Source of the DNA: Bombilactobacillus bombi
GTDB taxonomy: Bacteria; Bacillota; Bacilli; Lactobacillales; Lactobacillaceae
Direction of reading: 5' to 3'
Length of the DNA stretch: 64,000 nt
Assembly (NCBI RefSeq): GCF_003522965.1
Contig: NZ_CP031513.1
Location: 310,001 to 374,000 of the forward strand
Part shown: in pieces, positions 9,200 through 18,028 of the stretch
Layout: each line of letters begins with the position of its first letter
Numbering within the stretch: the first letter of the stretch is position 1
Notes under the pieces: model-generated
The model's database searches: none
Told to the model about the DNA's origin: nothing
The model's input: only the letters and a program-made list of their open reading frames with translations
Position numbers and translations under genes: made by a program

Positions 9200-11695
9200 A
9201 TGGCTGAATTAAACGTAAATAAAATTATTACAAAATTAAATCAAGCTTTTGAACAGCAGCGTTTAATATTTTGGTATGACTCTGATGCTGAATTTGCTGA
9301 TAATATGGATGTTATTAGTCAAGGCTTAGATGCAGAAGTTATTCTAATGGCTGAACGAGAACAGTTCAAAACAAAATTATTTTTGGAAAATCATCCTAAT
9401 ACAAAATATTTAATTTATGCAACTTTTGCACGTCCAGATATTGAAAATAATTTTTTGACAGATGTAGAAGAATATTCATTAATTTTTACTGCCGATGTTT
9501 ATCAATTACTTTTACAAGAATTGAATTTACCCACTAATCAATTGCCATTTATTAAAGAGCATTTCAAATTTTTCGGTAATAAATCTCGTGTTGCCAGATT
9601 TAAAAAGCATTTAAATAACACCGTCATTAATCATCCTGAATTAGGTATTATTGCTAGTGTCTTAAGAGTAGACCAAATCCAGGTTAATGCGTTTTTAAAG
9701 AAAGTACTTGCTGCTGGAATAGATAATAATTCCTTTTTATCGGAGTTTTATAAATACAACGTATTAGATTATTTTTGGCAATTAATTAACCAAGAATTTG
9801 GTTTTGTCCCTTCGGATAATAATCTAGTAGATTTAGTATGCGCTCTATATATTAATTATACTTATTCGCAAATGGAATTAGATTTACCCCAAGCATTTGA
9901 TAATTATAAAATGGATCACTTAACCAATGTGGCTACTTTTATGTCTAGTTTTGCTGATTCAGCTGCATCGCAAAATATTTTTGATGAATTAAGTGATTTT
10001 GTTTGGCAAAAATTGAACTTGGCAAAATTTTTACAGAAAATTCATATGGAAAATTTATTACAACTTAATTTTTATGCCGGTGTTGATCGATTGATTTTAT
10101 TGTGGATAAAAAGGCGAGTTTTAGTAGGAGATTTAAATTCTCTTGTAGGTGAACAAGATCTATTAACTATTTGTCAAGAGCGACAAAAACGAACTCGTGA
10201 GGGGAGATTTAAAGCACAATATCGATTATTAACTTTAGCTATTTATATTTTGAAACAAAAGTTTGTGCCTTATGAATCGACTGCTGAAGCAATTGATAAA
10301 TATTTACAAACAGATTACCAAATTGATAGTTGGTATCGATATTTTATCGCTACTTATCAAAAAGTGGGTGATCCTAATAGTTATAAAGAATTAAAAGAAC
10401 AAGTTTCGCAATTTTACTTAACACGATATTTAAACGAATCTATTAAGTCATGGAATAATAGTTTTTCTTATCGAGATTCTCAAGGCAAACATCAACAGTC
10501 AAATTTTTATCACAATTATATACGTCCACAAAAAGATCGAGTCGTTGTTATTATTTCTGATGCCTTACGGTTTGAAATTGCTAAAGAATTGCAGTCTACG
10601 TTAGATCAAGACGATCGTATTCAAATGAATATGGATTATTTAATTAGTACTTTGCCGTCAGTGACTTATTTAGGCATGTCAGCATTATTGCCCCATAAAA
10701 GTTTAGAATTAACAGATGATTTGAATATATTAGTTGATAATAAGTTAGTTGATACCCGACAAAAAAGAGCACAAGTATTAAAAAGTTATAATGCTGATAG
10801 TGAAGCTTTTGGTTTAGATGAATTATTAAAATGTACTAGTGCAGAATTAAGAACTAAGTTTGTAGGTAAAAAAGTAATTTATATTTATCACAATCAAATT
10901 GATGCTATCGGTGATAGTGCCAAAACGGAAGATGAAGTATTTAACGCAGCGCAGCAAGCTATCAATGAACTGAAGCAGCTCATCCATGCTCTGAGAACAA
11001 TTAATGTCAGTCACGTATTAGTTACTGCTGACCACGGTTTTGTTTATCGAGATAGCCAAATTTTAGAATCAGATAAAATTGATTTGAATTTAACTAATCC
11101 TTTAACTAAGAAATCGCGATATGCTTTAGCAAAGGAAAAAATTGAAGAAATGGGGGTAGCTGTATTATCTTTAGGTGAAGTCTTACAAAATAGCGATGAG
11201 CGCTGGATTTATTATCCAAAATCAGCCAATGTGTTTAAGACAGTGGGTTCGCAGAACTATGTTCATGGTGGCAGTTCTTTGCAAGAGATGCTCTTACCAG
11301 TTTTAGATATTAAAATGTCCAGTAGTCGCTCACAAGCCCAATATGTCGAATTAAAATTAGGCAATACTAATCATCGAGTTACTGCTTTAGAAGTCACATT
11401 ACCATTTATCCAAACGGCTCCTATTAGTGATACAGTTTTAGCCAGTGAATTCAAGATTTATTTTGTTGATGAATTGAACCAAATAATATCTACTGAAGCT
11501 CACTTACTAGTCGATAATCAGGATTCTCGTATTGAATCTAGAATGTATCGGTTAAAATTATCGATTAAGAATCAATCTTATGATAGGCAAAAGGATTATC
11601 GTTTAGTAATTGAAAATATAACGGCTGGTACTAAAGAATTTGAAACATTTCAGATGGATTTAATCATCAGTAATGACTTTGGCTTTGACTTTTAG
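9200..11695 (+). CDS. pglZ: BREX-1 phosphatase-domain protein PglZ
   Basis: 831 residues, the usual size of BREX-1 PglZ (BrxZ). The alkaline-phosphatase-like PglZ domain shows VVIISDALRFE at residues ~450-460 and VTADHGFVYRDS at ~608-618, with the expected metal-binding Asp and His. In BREX, PglZ is required with BrxB, BrxC and PglX for both site methylation and phage exclusion. Translation starts at ATG 9200 behind AGGGGAA. The gene is downstream of the invertible segment with its own likely promoter, and brxL follows after 23 bp. The gene appears intact. Confidence 0.94.
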   Translation: MAELNVNKIITKLNQAFEQQRLIFWYDSDAEFADNMDVISQGLDAEVILMAEREQFKTKLFLENHPNTKYLIYATFARPDIENNFLTDVEEYSLIFTADVYQLLLQELNLPTNQLPFIKEHFKFFGNKSRVARFKKHLNNTVINHPELGIIASVLRVDQIQVNAFLKKVLAAGIDNNSFLSEFYKYNVLDYFWQLINQEFGFVPSDNNLVDLVCALYINYTYSQMELDLPQAFDNYKMDHLTNVATFMSSFADSAASQNIFDELSDFVWQKLNLAKFLQKIHMENLLQLNFYAGVDRLILLWIKRRVLVGDLNSLVGEQDLLTICQERQKRTREGRFKAQYRLLTLAIYILKQKFVPYESTAEAIDKYLQTDYQIDSWYRYFIATYQKVGDPNSYKELKEQVSQFYLTRYLNESIKSWNNSFSYRDSQGKHQQSNFYHNYIRPQKDRVVVIISDALRFEIAKELQSTLDQDDRIQMNMDYLISTLPSVTYLGMSALLPHKSLELTDDLNILVDNKLVDTRQKRAQVLKSYNADSEAFGLDELLKCTSAELRTKFVGKKVIYIYHNQIDAIGDSAKTEDEVFNAAQQAINELKQLIHALRTINVSHVLVTADHGFVYRDSQILESDKIDLNLTNPLTKKSRYALAKEKIEEMGVAVLSLGEVLQNSDERWIYYPKSANVFKTVGSQNYVHGGSSLQEMLLPVLDIKMSSSRSQAQYVELKLGNTNHRVTALEVTLPFIQTAPISDTVLASEFKIYFVDELNQIISTEAHLLVDNQDSRIESRMYRLKLSIKNQSYDRQKDYRLVIENITAGTKEFETFQMDLIISNDFGFDF

Positions 11696-11718
11696 ATACG
11701 ATAATTGAGGTAATTATA

Positions 11719-13176
11719 ATGGATGAAATTTTATTGCAAAAACTAACTGATCATTTTTCTGGACGCTTTGTTCGTAAAGATTTAACTGCGCGTATCAAAG
11801 AAGGTGCTAACGTTCCAACTTACGTTTTAGAATATCTATTAGGGATGTTTGCTAACAGCACTGATGAAGAAACAATTGAACAAGGTGTTCAACGTGTGCG
11901 TACAACTTTAGCAAATAACTATGTACGCCCAGATGAAGCAGAAAAAATTAAAGCCAGAATTCGTGAATTAGGTATTTATACTGTCATTGATAAGGTTACT
12001 GTCCATCTTAATACGCAAAAAGATCGCTATGAAGCCACTTTCAGTAATTTAGGTATTAAAGAAGTAGTTATCAATTCTAAATATCCCAAAGATTATGAGC
12101 GCTTATTGGCTGGAGGAATTTGGTGTATTGCTAGATTAGGATATCATTTTGATAAGATTAAACACGATTCACCATTTATCTTACAAAAATTAGATCCTAT
12201 TCAAATTTCAGGTTTAGATATGTCTGAGGTATATCAAGGCCGTAAAGCATTTACTACTCAAGAATGGATTCAACTTTTGTTGCGAACTATTGGATTAGAA
12301 CCAACCCAGTTTAGTCAGCGAGAACAGTTATTACTATTATTACGCTTAGTGCCATTTGTAGAAAATAACTATAATTTAGTAGAACTAGGACCACGTGGCA
12401 CGGGGAAGTCCCATGGGTATAAAGAACTTTCTCCCAACTCGATTCTAGTATCTGGTGGTCAAACAACAGTAGCTAATCTGTTTTATAATATGAGTCGTCA
12501 TCAAGTAGGGTTAGTAGGTATGTGGGACTTGGTAGCTTTCGATGAAGTTGCTGGGATTAATTTCAAAGATAAAGATGGCGTTCAAATTATGAAAGATTAT
12601 ATGGCTTCTGGTTCATTTGCTCGTGGTAAAGATGAAATTCAAGCTAGTGCTTCCATGGTTTTTGTGGGTAACATTAATCAAAGTGTCGATACGATATTAC
12701 AAACTTCGCATCTATTTGATCCATTTCCTGAAGCTATGGCCAATGATTCTGCCTTTTTGGATCGCATACATGCATATTTACCAGGCTGGGAAATTCCGAA
12801 ATATCGTCCATCTTTTTTTGCTCAAGATTATGGCTTAATTACGGACTATTTTGCAGAAATAATGCGTGAATTGCGTAAACAAACTTATGGAGATGCTTTT
12901 GATAAATATTTTTCTTTGGGCAATCAATTAAATCAACGTGATACAATCGCTGTTCGCAAAACTGTTTCTGGATTAGTGAAGTTAATTTTTCCAGATGGAA
13001 TTTATACGAAAAACGATATTGAACAAATTTTGTCATTTGCTTTAGAAGTCCGCAGAAGAGTTAAAGAGCAACTAAAAAGAATTAGTGGAACGGAATTCTT
13101 TGATGTTGAATTATCATATAAAGACAAAGAATCATTGACAGAAAATATTGTTACTGTTCCTGAAGAAAATAATTAG
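11719..13176 (+). CDS. brxL: BrxL AAA+ protein, truncated before its Lon-like C-terminal domain
   Basis: 485 residues against ~660-700 usual for BrxL. The N-terminal part and the AAA+ ATPase are intact: Walker A GPRGTGKSH at ~225-233 and Walker B VAFDEVAGI at ~271-279. The frame stops just after VPEENN, where full-length family members go on to the Lon-protease-like domain. Remnants of that domain are recognisable downstream in other frames (13246-13654). BrxL is a DNA-binding AAA+ factor; in studied BREX systems it is not needed for methylation but contributes to phage restriction in at least some. This allele may therefore still methylate while excluding phage poorly, or the AAA+ core may retain partial function. 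ATG 11719 follows TTGAGGTAATTATA. Confidence 0.9.
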   Translation: MDEILLQKLTDHFSGRFVRKDLTARIKEGANVPTYVLEYLLGMFANSTDEETIEQGVQRVRTTLANNYVRPDEAEKIKARIRELGIYTVIDKVTVHLNTQKDRYEATFSNLGIKEVVINSKYPKDYERLLAGGIWCIARLGYHFDKIKHDSPFILQKLDPIQISGLDMSEVYQGRKAFTTQEWIQLLLRTIGLEPTQFSQREQLLLLLRLVPFVENNYNLVELGPRGTGKSHGYKELSPNSILVSGGQTTVANLFYNMSRHQVGLVGMWDLVAFDEVAGINFKDKDGVQIMKDYMASGSFARGKDEIQASASMVFVGNINQSVDTILQTSHLFDPFPEAMANDSAFLDRIHAYLPGWEIPKYRPSFFAQDYGLITDYFAEIMRELRKQTYGDAFDKYFSLGNQLNQRDTIAVRKTVSGLVKLIFPDGIYTKNDIEQILSFALEVRRRVKEQLKRISGTEFFDVELSYKDKESLTENIVTVPEENN

Positions 13177-13245
13177 AAATTAATATCAAGTAAAAGTAAG
13201 TTAGATAAAAGTGGAATTAATAATTATATAGATGCTAGATAGTCC

Positions 13246-13654
13246 ATGGAGACGGCCTTTCTTTATCTGATTTCTAACAGTACTAAAATCATTTCTAACA
13301 TTCATGTAAATCAGCATAATTTTATTATTAGCGTGATTAATATGAATAATTTAGCAAGGGCACAATATTTAACTTTACCAACATATATTTCATTAATCTC
13401 AACAACATTAAAAAACACTTATTGCCAATTTAGTGATATTAGGTAATTTTATAATTACTGGATTAATTAAAAAAGTTTCGAAATTAGATGATACTATTCA
13501 AGTGACTGTTGACATAGGAGCCAAACAAGTTTTACTACCTGTACAATCTTTAGACGAGCTCGACAGTATTTCATCAAAACTAAAAAGTTAATTAACGTTT
13601 ATTTTTTATGATAATCCTGAAAATGCGGTTAAACGGGTACTAGGAATTGTTTAG
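13246..13654 (+). pseudogene. Decayed 3' part of brxL (Lon-like domain remnant)
   Basis: Translation of 13246-13446 gives a segment like the start of the BrxL Lon-like domain (ETAFLYLISNSTKI, then NQHNF, then YISLIST). Shifting frame near 13411-13430 continues it as LIANLVILGNF, then GAKQVLLPVQSLDEL, which matches the Lon-type C-terminus; an in-frame TAA at 13589 is followed by FIFYDNPENAVKRVLG and a stop at 13652. Thus at least one frameshift and one nonsense change lie in the remnant, in addition to loss of ~75-80 codons between brxL and this remnant. It should not be called as an independent small gene. Confidence 0.8.
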
Positions 13655-13676
13655 TTAGAATTTAATTTGGAAAACC

Positions 13677-13723
13677 AAAAAAGTATCGACTAACAGTTGA
13701 AAAATTGTTAATCGATACTTTTT
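13677..13723. terminator. Bidirectional terminator between brxL remnant and yitT-like gene
   Basis: GTATCGA-TAACA pairs with TGTTA-TCGATAC with A-rich and T-rich flanks, so it can serve both converging genes. Confidence 0.85.
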
Positions 13724-13744
13724 GTGGATTTATTTTGTTTTTAC

Positions 13745-14590
13745 TTACAAACTGCCATTATGAACTTCGGCAATGCTGTCAGCCAAAATGAACGCATCTT
13801 GATCAATTTGAAAGATAATATCTAGCATTGTACCGTAATTTTGAGTATCTGCTACCAACATTAACATCTCTTTAGATTCATTGGAATGACCACCACGTAC
13901 ATCAAAGATGGTACTCCCAGTCTCGATGACATCAGTGAGTTGCGTTTTAATTTCATCTAAGTGGTTTTCACTCATGATATAGACTACGAGCTTTTTATCA
14001 AAGCCGGTTTGCACATAGTTTAGAACAATTGTAGAAATACCAACCGATAAAATAGCTAAGAAGAATTGCTCCCATCCGGAAACAAAGATATTTCCCAGAC
14101 ATACAATCCCATCAATTACGAACAAACTATTAGCATTGCGAATATGAAAATACTTGTTCAAAATCATTGGTGGAACAGTGGTACCTCCAGCGGAAGAACC
14201 TAGGCGATAAATAATTGAAAGTCCTAATCCAAATAAAATACTGCCAATAATATCAGATAATAAGGGATCTTTAATGACTAATGTATCTGGTGTAATAGCC
14301 AAAAAAATAGGTAAGACGATGCTGCCAAAAGTAATTTTTGCAGCTTTCATCTTATCTAAAAAAATCATTGTGAGAATCCACATGATAATATTAAAGCCCA
14401 GTAAGGTTAAAGATAACTGAATATTAAATAATTCTTTCACCAGAATTGCAATTCCAGTAGCACCACCAGCAGCAATTTTGTGCGGTTCAAAAAACATCGA
14501 AACACTAACAGCAATTAATTCCAAACCAACGAGAATGCTTATGATACGGCCAATCTTTTTGAAGTATAGGTTTTGTCTTATTTTTTTCAT
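13745..14590 (-). CDS. YitT family membrane protein (DUF161 + DUF2179)
   Basis: 281 residues with several hydrophobic segments in the first ~200 residues (about six passes, including the GGATGIAIL and GSSAGGTTVPP loops typical of YitT proteins) and a soluble C-terminal DUF2179 domain (~200-281; VRGGHSNESKEML). The family is of unsettled transport function. The start ATG 14588-14590 has no clear Shine-Dalgarno sequence before it, so either the start is weakly translated or the mRNA has a very short leader. It is monocistronic, ending at the bidirectional hairpin it shares with the BREX locus. Confidence 0.85.
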   Translation of the reverse strand: MKKIRQNLYFKKIGRIISILVGLELIAVSVSMFFEPHKIAAGGATGIAILVKELFNIQLSLTLLGFNIIMWILTMIFLDKMKAAKITFGSIVLPIFLAITPDTLVIKDPLLSDIIGSILFGLGLSIIYRLGSSAGGTTVPPMILNKYFHIRNANSLFVIDGIVCLGNIFVSGWEQFFLAILSVGISTIVLNYVQTGFDKKLVVYIMSENHLDEIKTQLTDVIETGSTIFDVRGGHSNESKEMLMLVADTQNYGTMLDIIFQIDQDAFILADSIAEVHNGSL

Positions 14591-14663
14591 AATAACATTA
14601 TGACAAAATTTTTAAAATAATTCAGCAAAAATGCATATTTTTGTGTATAATATATTTTGTACT

Positions 14664-14734
14664 GCGGATGTAGTTTAGTGGTAAAACTCCAGCTTCCCAA
14701 GCTGGCGTCGCGAGTTCGATTCTCGTCATCCGCT
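14664..14734 (+). tRNA. tRNA-Gly (anticodon CCC)
   Basis: A complete cloverleaf: acceptor GCGGATG pairs with CATCCGC, discriminator T, D arm with TAGTGGTAA, anticodon stem CCAGC/GCTGG with loop TTCCCAA (anticodon CCC), and T arm with GTTCGATTC. CCA is not encoded. Glycine identity fits U73 and the anticodon. Confidence 0.95.
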
Positions 14735-15069
14735 TTTTTAGTATTTTGATTGGGTCTATACATTGCTCTTAAATTGGTGCTGTAGGTCTTATAAGCCATG
14801 CCAGTTTGTATCACACACTACCAAATGAAAAAGCGATAGATATTTTCAATGTTTTTTGAGAATTTCTATCGTTTTTTAGTTCCTTAGTTATGAAATTTTC
14901 TGACTAGTTTATATTTTTGTTATTCAAAACTAAAGAATAGAAGCTTATTCAAATTGACTTCATTTTAGCTATTAAAAGGTGCATATAATTTCTAGTTAAT
15001 ACTGACAATTCATATCTATACAATTAAATATTTACTAACTAAGTTAACATATTTAGCACTAATTTTTAA
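14735..15069. other. Intergenic stretch between tRNA-Gly and the metalloprotease gene
   Basis: 335 bp without a supportable gene. It contains a strong hairpin at 14833-14877 and otherwise very AT-rich sequence. I see no copy of the tRNA 3' end that would mark an integration site. Confidence 0.6.
14833..14877. terminator. Long hairpin, probable terminator
   Basis: GCGATAGA...TTTTCA pairs with TGAGAA...TCTATCG and is followed by T6. On the minus strand it also ends in T-rich sequence, so it could act in both directions. Confidence 0.75.
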
Positions 15070-15804
15070 TTATCTATTTCCATCTTTCTTTATATTTAAT
15101 ATATTTTCATAATTGTTTATTTGATTTAAGTTATAGTTAATGATTTCTGATTTTGTATAATTATTTGGTCTAAGATTTAAAATTTTTAGCTTTTTCCAAA
15201 CTTTTATTAGGGTACACTGTTTTGTTGTTCCTGGTAAAGCAGTTATATAATCATGAGATAATTTGGTGGCGATACATTTTGATATAAATACTTTACTAAC
15301 TAAATAATCAATTATTCTGTAATATAAAGTTTTATATGAAATACATTGTAAATTTTTTATAGATTCTCTAGATTTCATTTCATATAGTATCGAATATAGG
15401 ACATCGTCAGGCATTAAAAGGTTTGCAGCAAAACAATTAGCTTCATTTTTCTCTGATGTTTTTTCAGGTTTATAATCGTTTTCTAATATATTTGCTTCTT
15501 TATTATTTATTAATAATTTTTGATGTAATAAATGATGTCCTAATTCATGAGATTGCGTAAAAGCTTTTATGATTGGATCTTTGATACTGGTACTGATTAT
15601 AGTATATTCATTAAATTCATTAGTTAAACTATACCCTAATATAAATTCATTTTTTATTGGATATTCGAAGTAGTATCCTAATGAAGATAATAATAGTTTT
15701 AAAAAGGGCTGTGCAGTATAATCTGCTAAAGATTTTTTAAGAGTTTGATCTTTTATAAATTGCTCAATTAGTTGTGCTTTTTTTATAGCTTTTACATATG
15801 TCAT
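15070..15804 (-). CDS. ImmA/IrrE family metallo-endopeptidase, orphan
   Basis: 244 residues with the zinc-protease motif SHELGHH (HExxH) around residue ~90 and the downstream Glu ligand region NEANCFAANLLMP typical of ImmA/IrrE. Members usually cleave a partner XRE-type repressor encoded beside them in mobile elements or stress modules. Here there is no HTH gene next to it, and no HTH domain in the protein itself. It is more AT-rich than its neighbours and sits between a tRNA gene and argS, which suggests acquired DNA. The substrate is unknown. ATG 15804 follows a GAAAGAAGG-type ribosome binding site. Confidence 0.85.
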   Translation of the reverse strand: MTYVKAIKKAQLIEQFIKDQTLKKSLADYTAQPFLKLLLSSLGYYFEYPIKNEFILGYSLTNEFNEYTIISTSIKDPIIKAFTQSHELGHHLLHQKLLINNKEANILENDYKPEKTSEKNEANCFAANLLMPDDVLYSILYEMKSRESIKNLQCISYKTLYYRIIDYLVSKVFISKCIATKLSHDYITALPGTTKQCTLIKVWKKLKILNLRPNNYTKSEIINYNLNQINNYENILNIKKDGNR

Positions 15805-16015
15805 TATTGCAGACCTTCTTTCTTTTAATAATTATATTTATAACGAAAGATAATATTGTATGATTAAATATAAATTCCGTATATCCTATATTATATATTA
15901 GAGATCGCGTGTGTCAATATTGAAGTTATACTCTTTCAATAAAAGAAAGTTAAATACGAGATGGACATTGTATTCGTGTACTAATTATAATCTAAGCTCT
16001 TAAATAAAGATTTAG
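15805..16015. other. AT-rich divergent region upstream of argS leader
   Basis: It should hold the promoter of the minus-strand protease gene. A segment at ~15957-15999 resembles part of the argS T-box stem I (shared AATTATAATCTA and a preceding GAGAT), so it may be a decayed partial duplicate of the leader. No coding sequence is supportable. Confidence 0.4.
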
Positions 16016-16044
16016 TTGAAAATTTTATTATTTTCAGTTAAGAT
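16016..16044 (+). promoter_or_regulatory. argS promoter
   Basis: TTGAAA (16016-16021), 17-bp spacer, TAAGAT (16039-16044). Transcription would start just before the T-box leader. Confidence 0.65.
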
Positions 16045-16049
16045 TATCA

Positions 16050-16240
16050 TGCAAAGAAATAAGGTAAAAGGTGATTATTTAAGTGAGATTGGGTTAGTGT
16101 AAACCAATTATAATCTATGCCTGTCGCGTCTTTGTGACATTTAAATAATAATAATTAAGTGGATTATTAACAATCAATCAGAGTGGTACCGCGGGAAATC
16201 TCGTCTCTTTCATATATATGAAAGAGACTTTTTATTTTTA
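16050..16240 (+). ncRNA. T-box riboswitch controlling argS
   Basis: The T-box proper, AGAGTGGTACCGCGGG, lies at 16180-16195 and is followed by a strong terminator hairpin (16203-16235, GTCTCTTTCAT/ATGAAAGAGAC then T5). The T-box residues can pair alternatively to form an antiterminator. CAAAGA near 16052 can pair with TCTTTG near 16129 to close stem I, which puts CGC (16125-16127, an Arg codon followed by a purine) in position as a possible specifier. UGGU in the T-box fits a tRNA with discriminator A. Uncharged tRNA-Arg should therefore promote read-through into argS. The leader is rather short for the class. Confidence 0.88.
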
Positions 16241-16253
16241 AGGAGGAAAAAAC

Positions 16254-17966
16254 GTGAATATTAGTCAAGCCAAAGAATTAATACAGCAAACGTTAAGTGC
16301 CGGTTTATTAACTTTAGGAGATCTTAATCTTAGTGAAACACAAATTGCCCAAATGATTGAAGTCCCTAAAGATTCTAAGATGGGAGATTTTGCTTTTCCT
16401 ACTTTTCAACTAGCAAAACAATTACATCAAGCACCAGTTCAAATAGCCCAAAACTTAGTTAAACAATTAGATACTTCGGCTTTTGCTCAAGTACAAGCAC
16501 AAGGTCCTTATGTTAACTTCTTTTTACAAAGAAATTCGATTGCAAAAACCACTATCACTCAAGTTATTGAACAGGGTAGTGACTTTGGTAATCATACAAT
16601 AGGACAACAAGCTAATGTCGTTATCGATATGTCTTCGCCTAATATTGCCAAACCAATGTCGATGGGGCATTTACGTTCGACAGTTATCGGGAATTCGATT
16701 GCGCTCATTTTAAATAAATTAGGATATCAACCAGTCAAGATTAATCATTTAGGCGATTGGGGGACTCAATTTGGTAAGTTAATGGTGGCCTATAAAAAAT
16801 GGGGCTCTGAAGAAGAAGTTAAGCAAGATCCCATCACCAACTTACAAAAATACTACGTTAAATTTCATCAACTAGATAAAGAACATCCTGAACTAGATGA
16901 TGAAGCTCGTGAATGGTTTAAAAAATTAGAAAATGGCGATGAAGAAGCCACTTATTTGTGGAAATGGTTTCGCTCTGAATCCTTAAAGGCTTTTATGAAA
17001 GTTTATGACGAATTAGGAATTAGCTTTGATTCTTATAATGGAGAAGCCTTCTATAATGACAAAATGGACGAAGTCGTTGATTTATTAGCGCAAAAAGGCT
17101 TGCTGCAAGAAAGTCAGGGAGCAGAAATTGTTGATTTAGGTCCCGATTTACCGCCAGCATTAATCAAAAAATCTGATGGGGCAACTTTATATATTACAAG
17201 AGATTTAGCGGCAGCTTTATATCGGCAGCGAACTTACCACTTTAAAAAGGCTTTGTATGTAGTTGGTAGTGAACAAAGTGTTCATTTTGAACAATTAAAA
17301 GCAGTCTTGGCTAAGATGGGTTATGATTGGGCTCAAGACATTGAACATATTAAATTTGGCTTAATCACTTCTGAAGGGAAAAAATTATCAACTCGTGCTG
17401 GGCGTGTCATCTTGTTAGAAAATGTATTACATGATTCAGTCAAATTAGCACGCAATCAAATTGATGAAAAAAATCCAACATTGGCTAATAAAGAAGAAGT
17501 GGCCCATGAAGTTGGCGTTGGTGCGGTTATTTTTCATGATTTAAAGAATAATCGGACTGATAACTTTGATTTTAACTTGGACGAAGTGGTTCGTTTTGAA
17601 GGTGAAACAGGTCCATATGTACAATATACCCATGCTCGGGCCATGAGCATACTGCGCAAAGCTGATTATCAAGAAACCAAAACTGATATCACTCCAGATC
17701 AAATTGATGATCAAACTTGGGAAATTTTGAAATTTTTGGCTAATTTTCCTAATATTATCCAACAAGCTGCTTTGCAACGTGAACCTTCCGTCATTGCTAA
17801 ATATGCCTTGCGTCTAGCTAAGGCTTTTAACCATTATTATGCACATACTAAAGTTTTAGTTGCAGATGAGCAGCTCTCAACTCGACTAGCTTTAGTTAAA
17901 GCAGTAACAATTGTTTTAAAAGAATCTTTGCGATTGTTGGGTGTTCAAGCACCTGATGAAATGTAA
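16254..17966 (+). CDS. argS: Arginyl-tRNA synthetase
   Basis: 570-residue class I synthetase that charges tRNA-Arg. The N-terminal additional domain is followed by the HIGH-type motif within PMSMGHLRST (residue ~135), a KMSKS-like element in KKLSTRAGR (~375), and the C-terminal DALR-type anticodon-binding domain. Start is GTG 16254, 9 bases after AGGAGG (16241-16246). Regulated by the T-box leader directly upstream; a terminator follows. Confidence 0.97.
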   Translation: MNISQAKELIQQTLSAGLLTLGDLNLSETQIAQMIEVPKDSKMGDFAFPTFQLAKQLHQAPVQIAQNLVKQLDTSAFAQVQAQGPYVNFFLQRNSIAKTTITQVIEQGSDFGNHTIGQQANVVIDMSSPNIAKPMSMGHLRSTVIGNSIALILNKLGYQPVKINHLGDWGTQFGKLMVAYKKWGSEEEVKQDPITNLQKYYVKFHQLDKEHPELDDEAREWFKKLENGDEEATYLWKWFRSESLKAFMKVYDELGISFDSYNGEAFYNDKMDEVVDLLAQKGLLQESQGAEIVDLGPDLPPALIKKSDGATLYITRDLAAALYRQRTYHFKKALYVVGSEQSVHFEQLKAVLAKMGYDWAQDIEHIKFGLITSEGKKLSTRAGRVILLENVLHDSVKLARNQIDEKNPTLANKEEVAHEVGVGAVIFHDLKNNRTDNFDFNLDEVVRFEGETGPYVQYTHARAMSILRKADYQETKTDITPDQIDDQTWEILKFLANFPNIIQQAALQREPSVIAKYALRLAKAFNHYYAHTKVLVADEQLSTRLALVKAVTIVLKESLRLLGVQAPDEM

Positions 17967-17975
17967 TTAAAATTT

Positions 17976-18020
17976 ATCCCATAATATTAGCTAATTGAAA
18001 CTAATATTATGGGATATTTT
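17976..18020 (+). terminator. argS terminator (also serves convergent rlu gene)
   Basis: TATCCCATAATATTAG pairs with CTAATATTATGGGATA, followed by TTTTATT. Confidence 0.85.
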
Positions 18021-18028
18021 ATTAGTAA

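Noticed and set aside
13246-13446. 66-codon open frame after brxL
   Set aside because: Its translation aligns in style with the lost Lon-like domain of BrxL and the similarity continues in another frame, so it is part of a pseudogene.
14587-14814. 75-codon minus-strand reading frame containing ENRTRDASLGSW
   Set aside because: It is the antisense translation of tRNA-Gly, a well-known false protein; the DNA is the tRNA gene.
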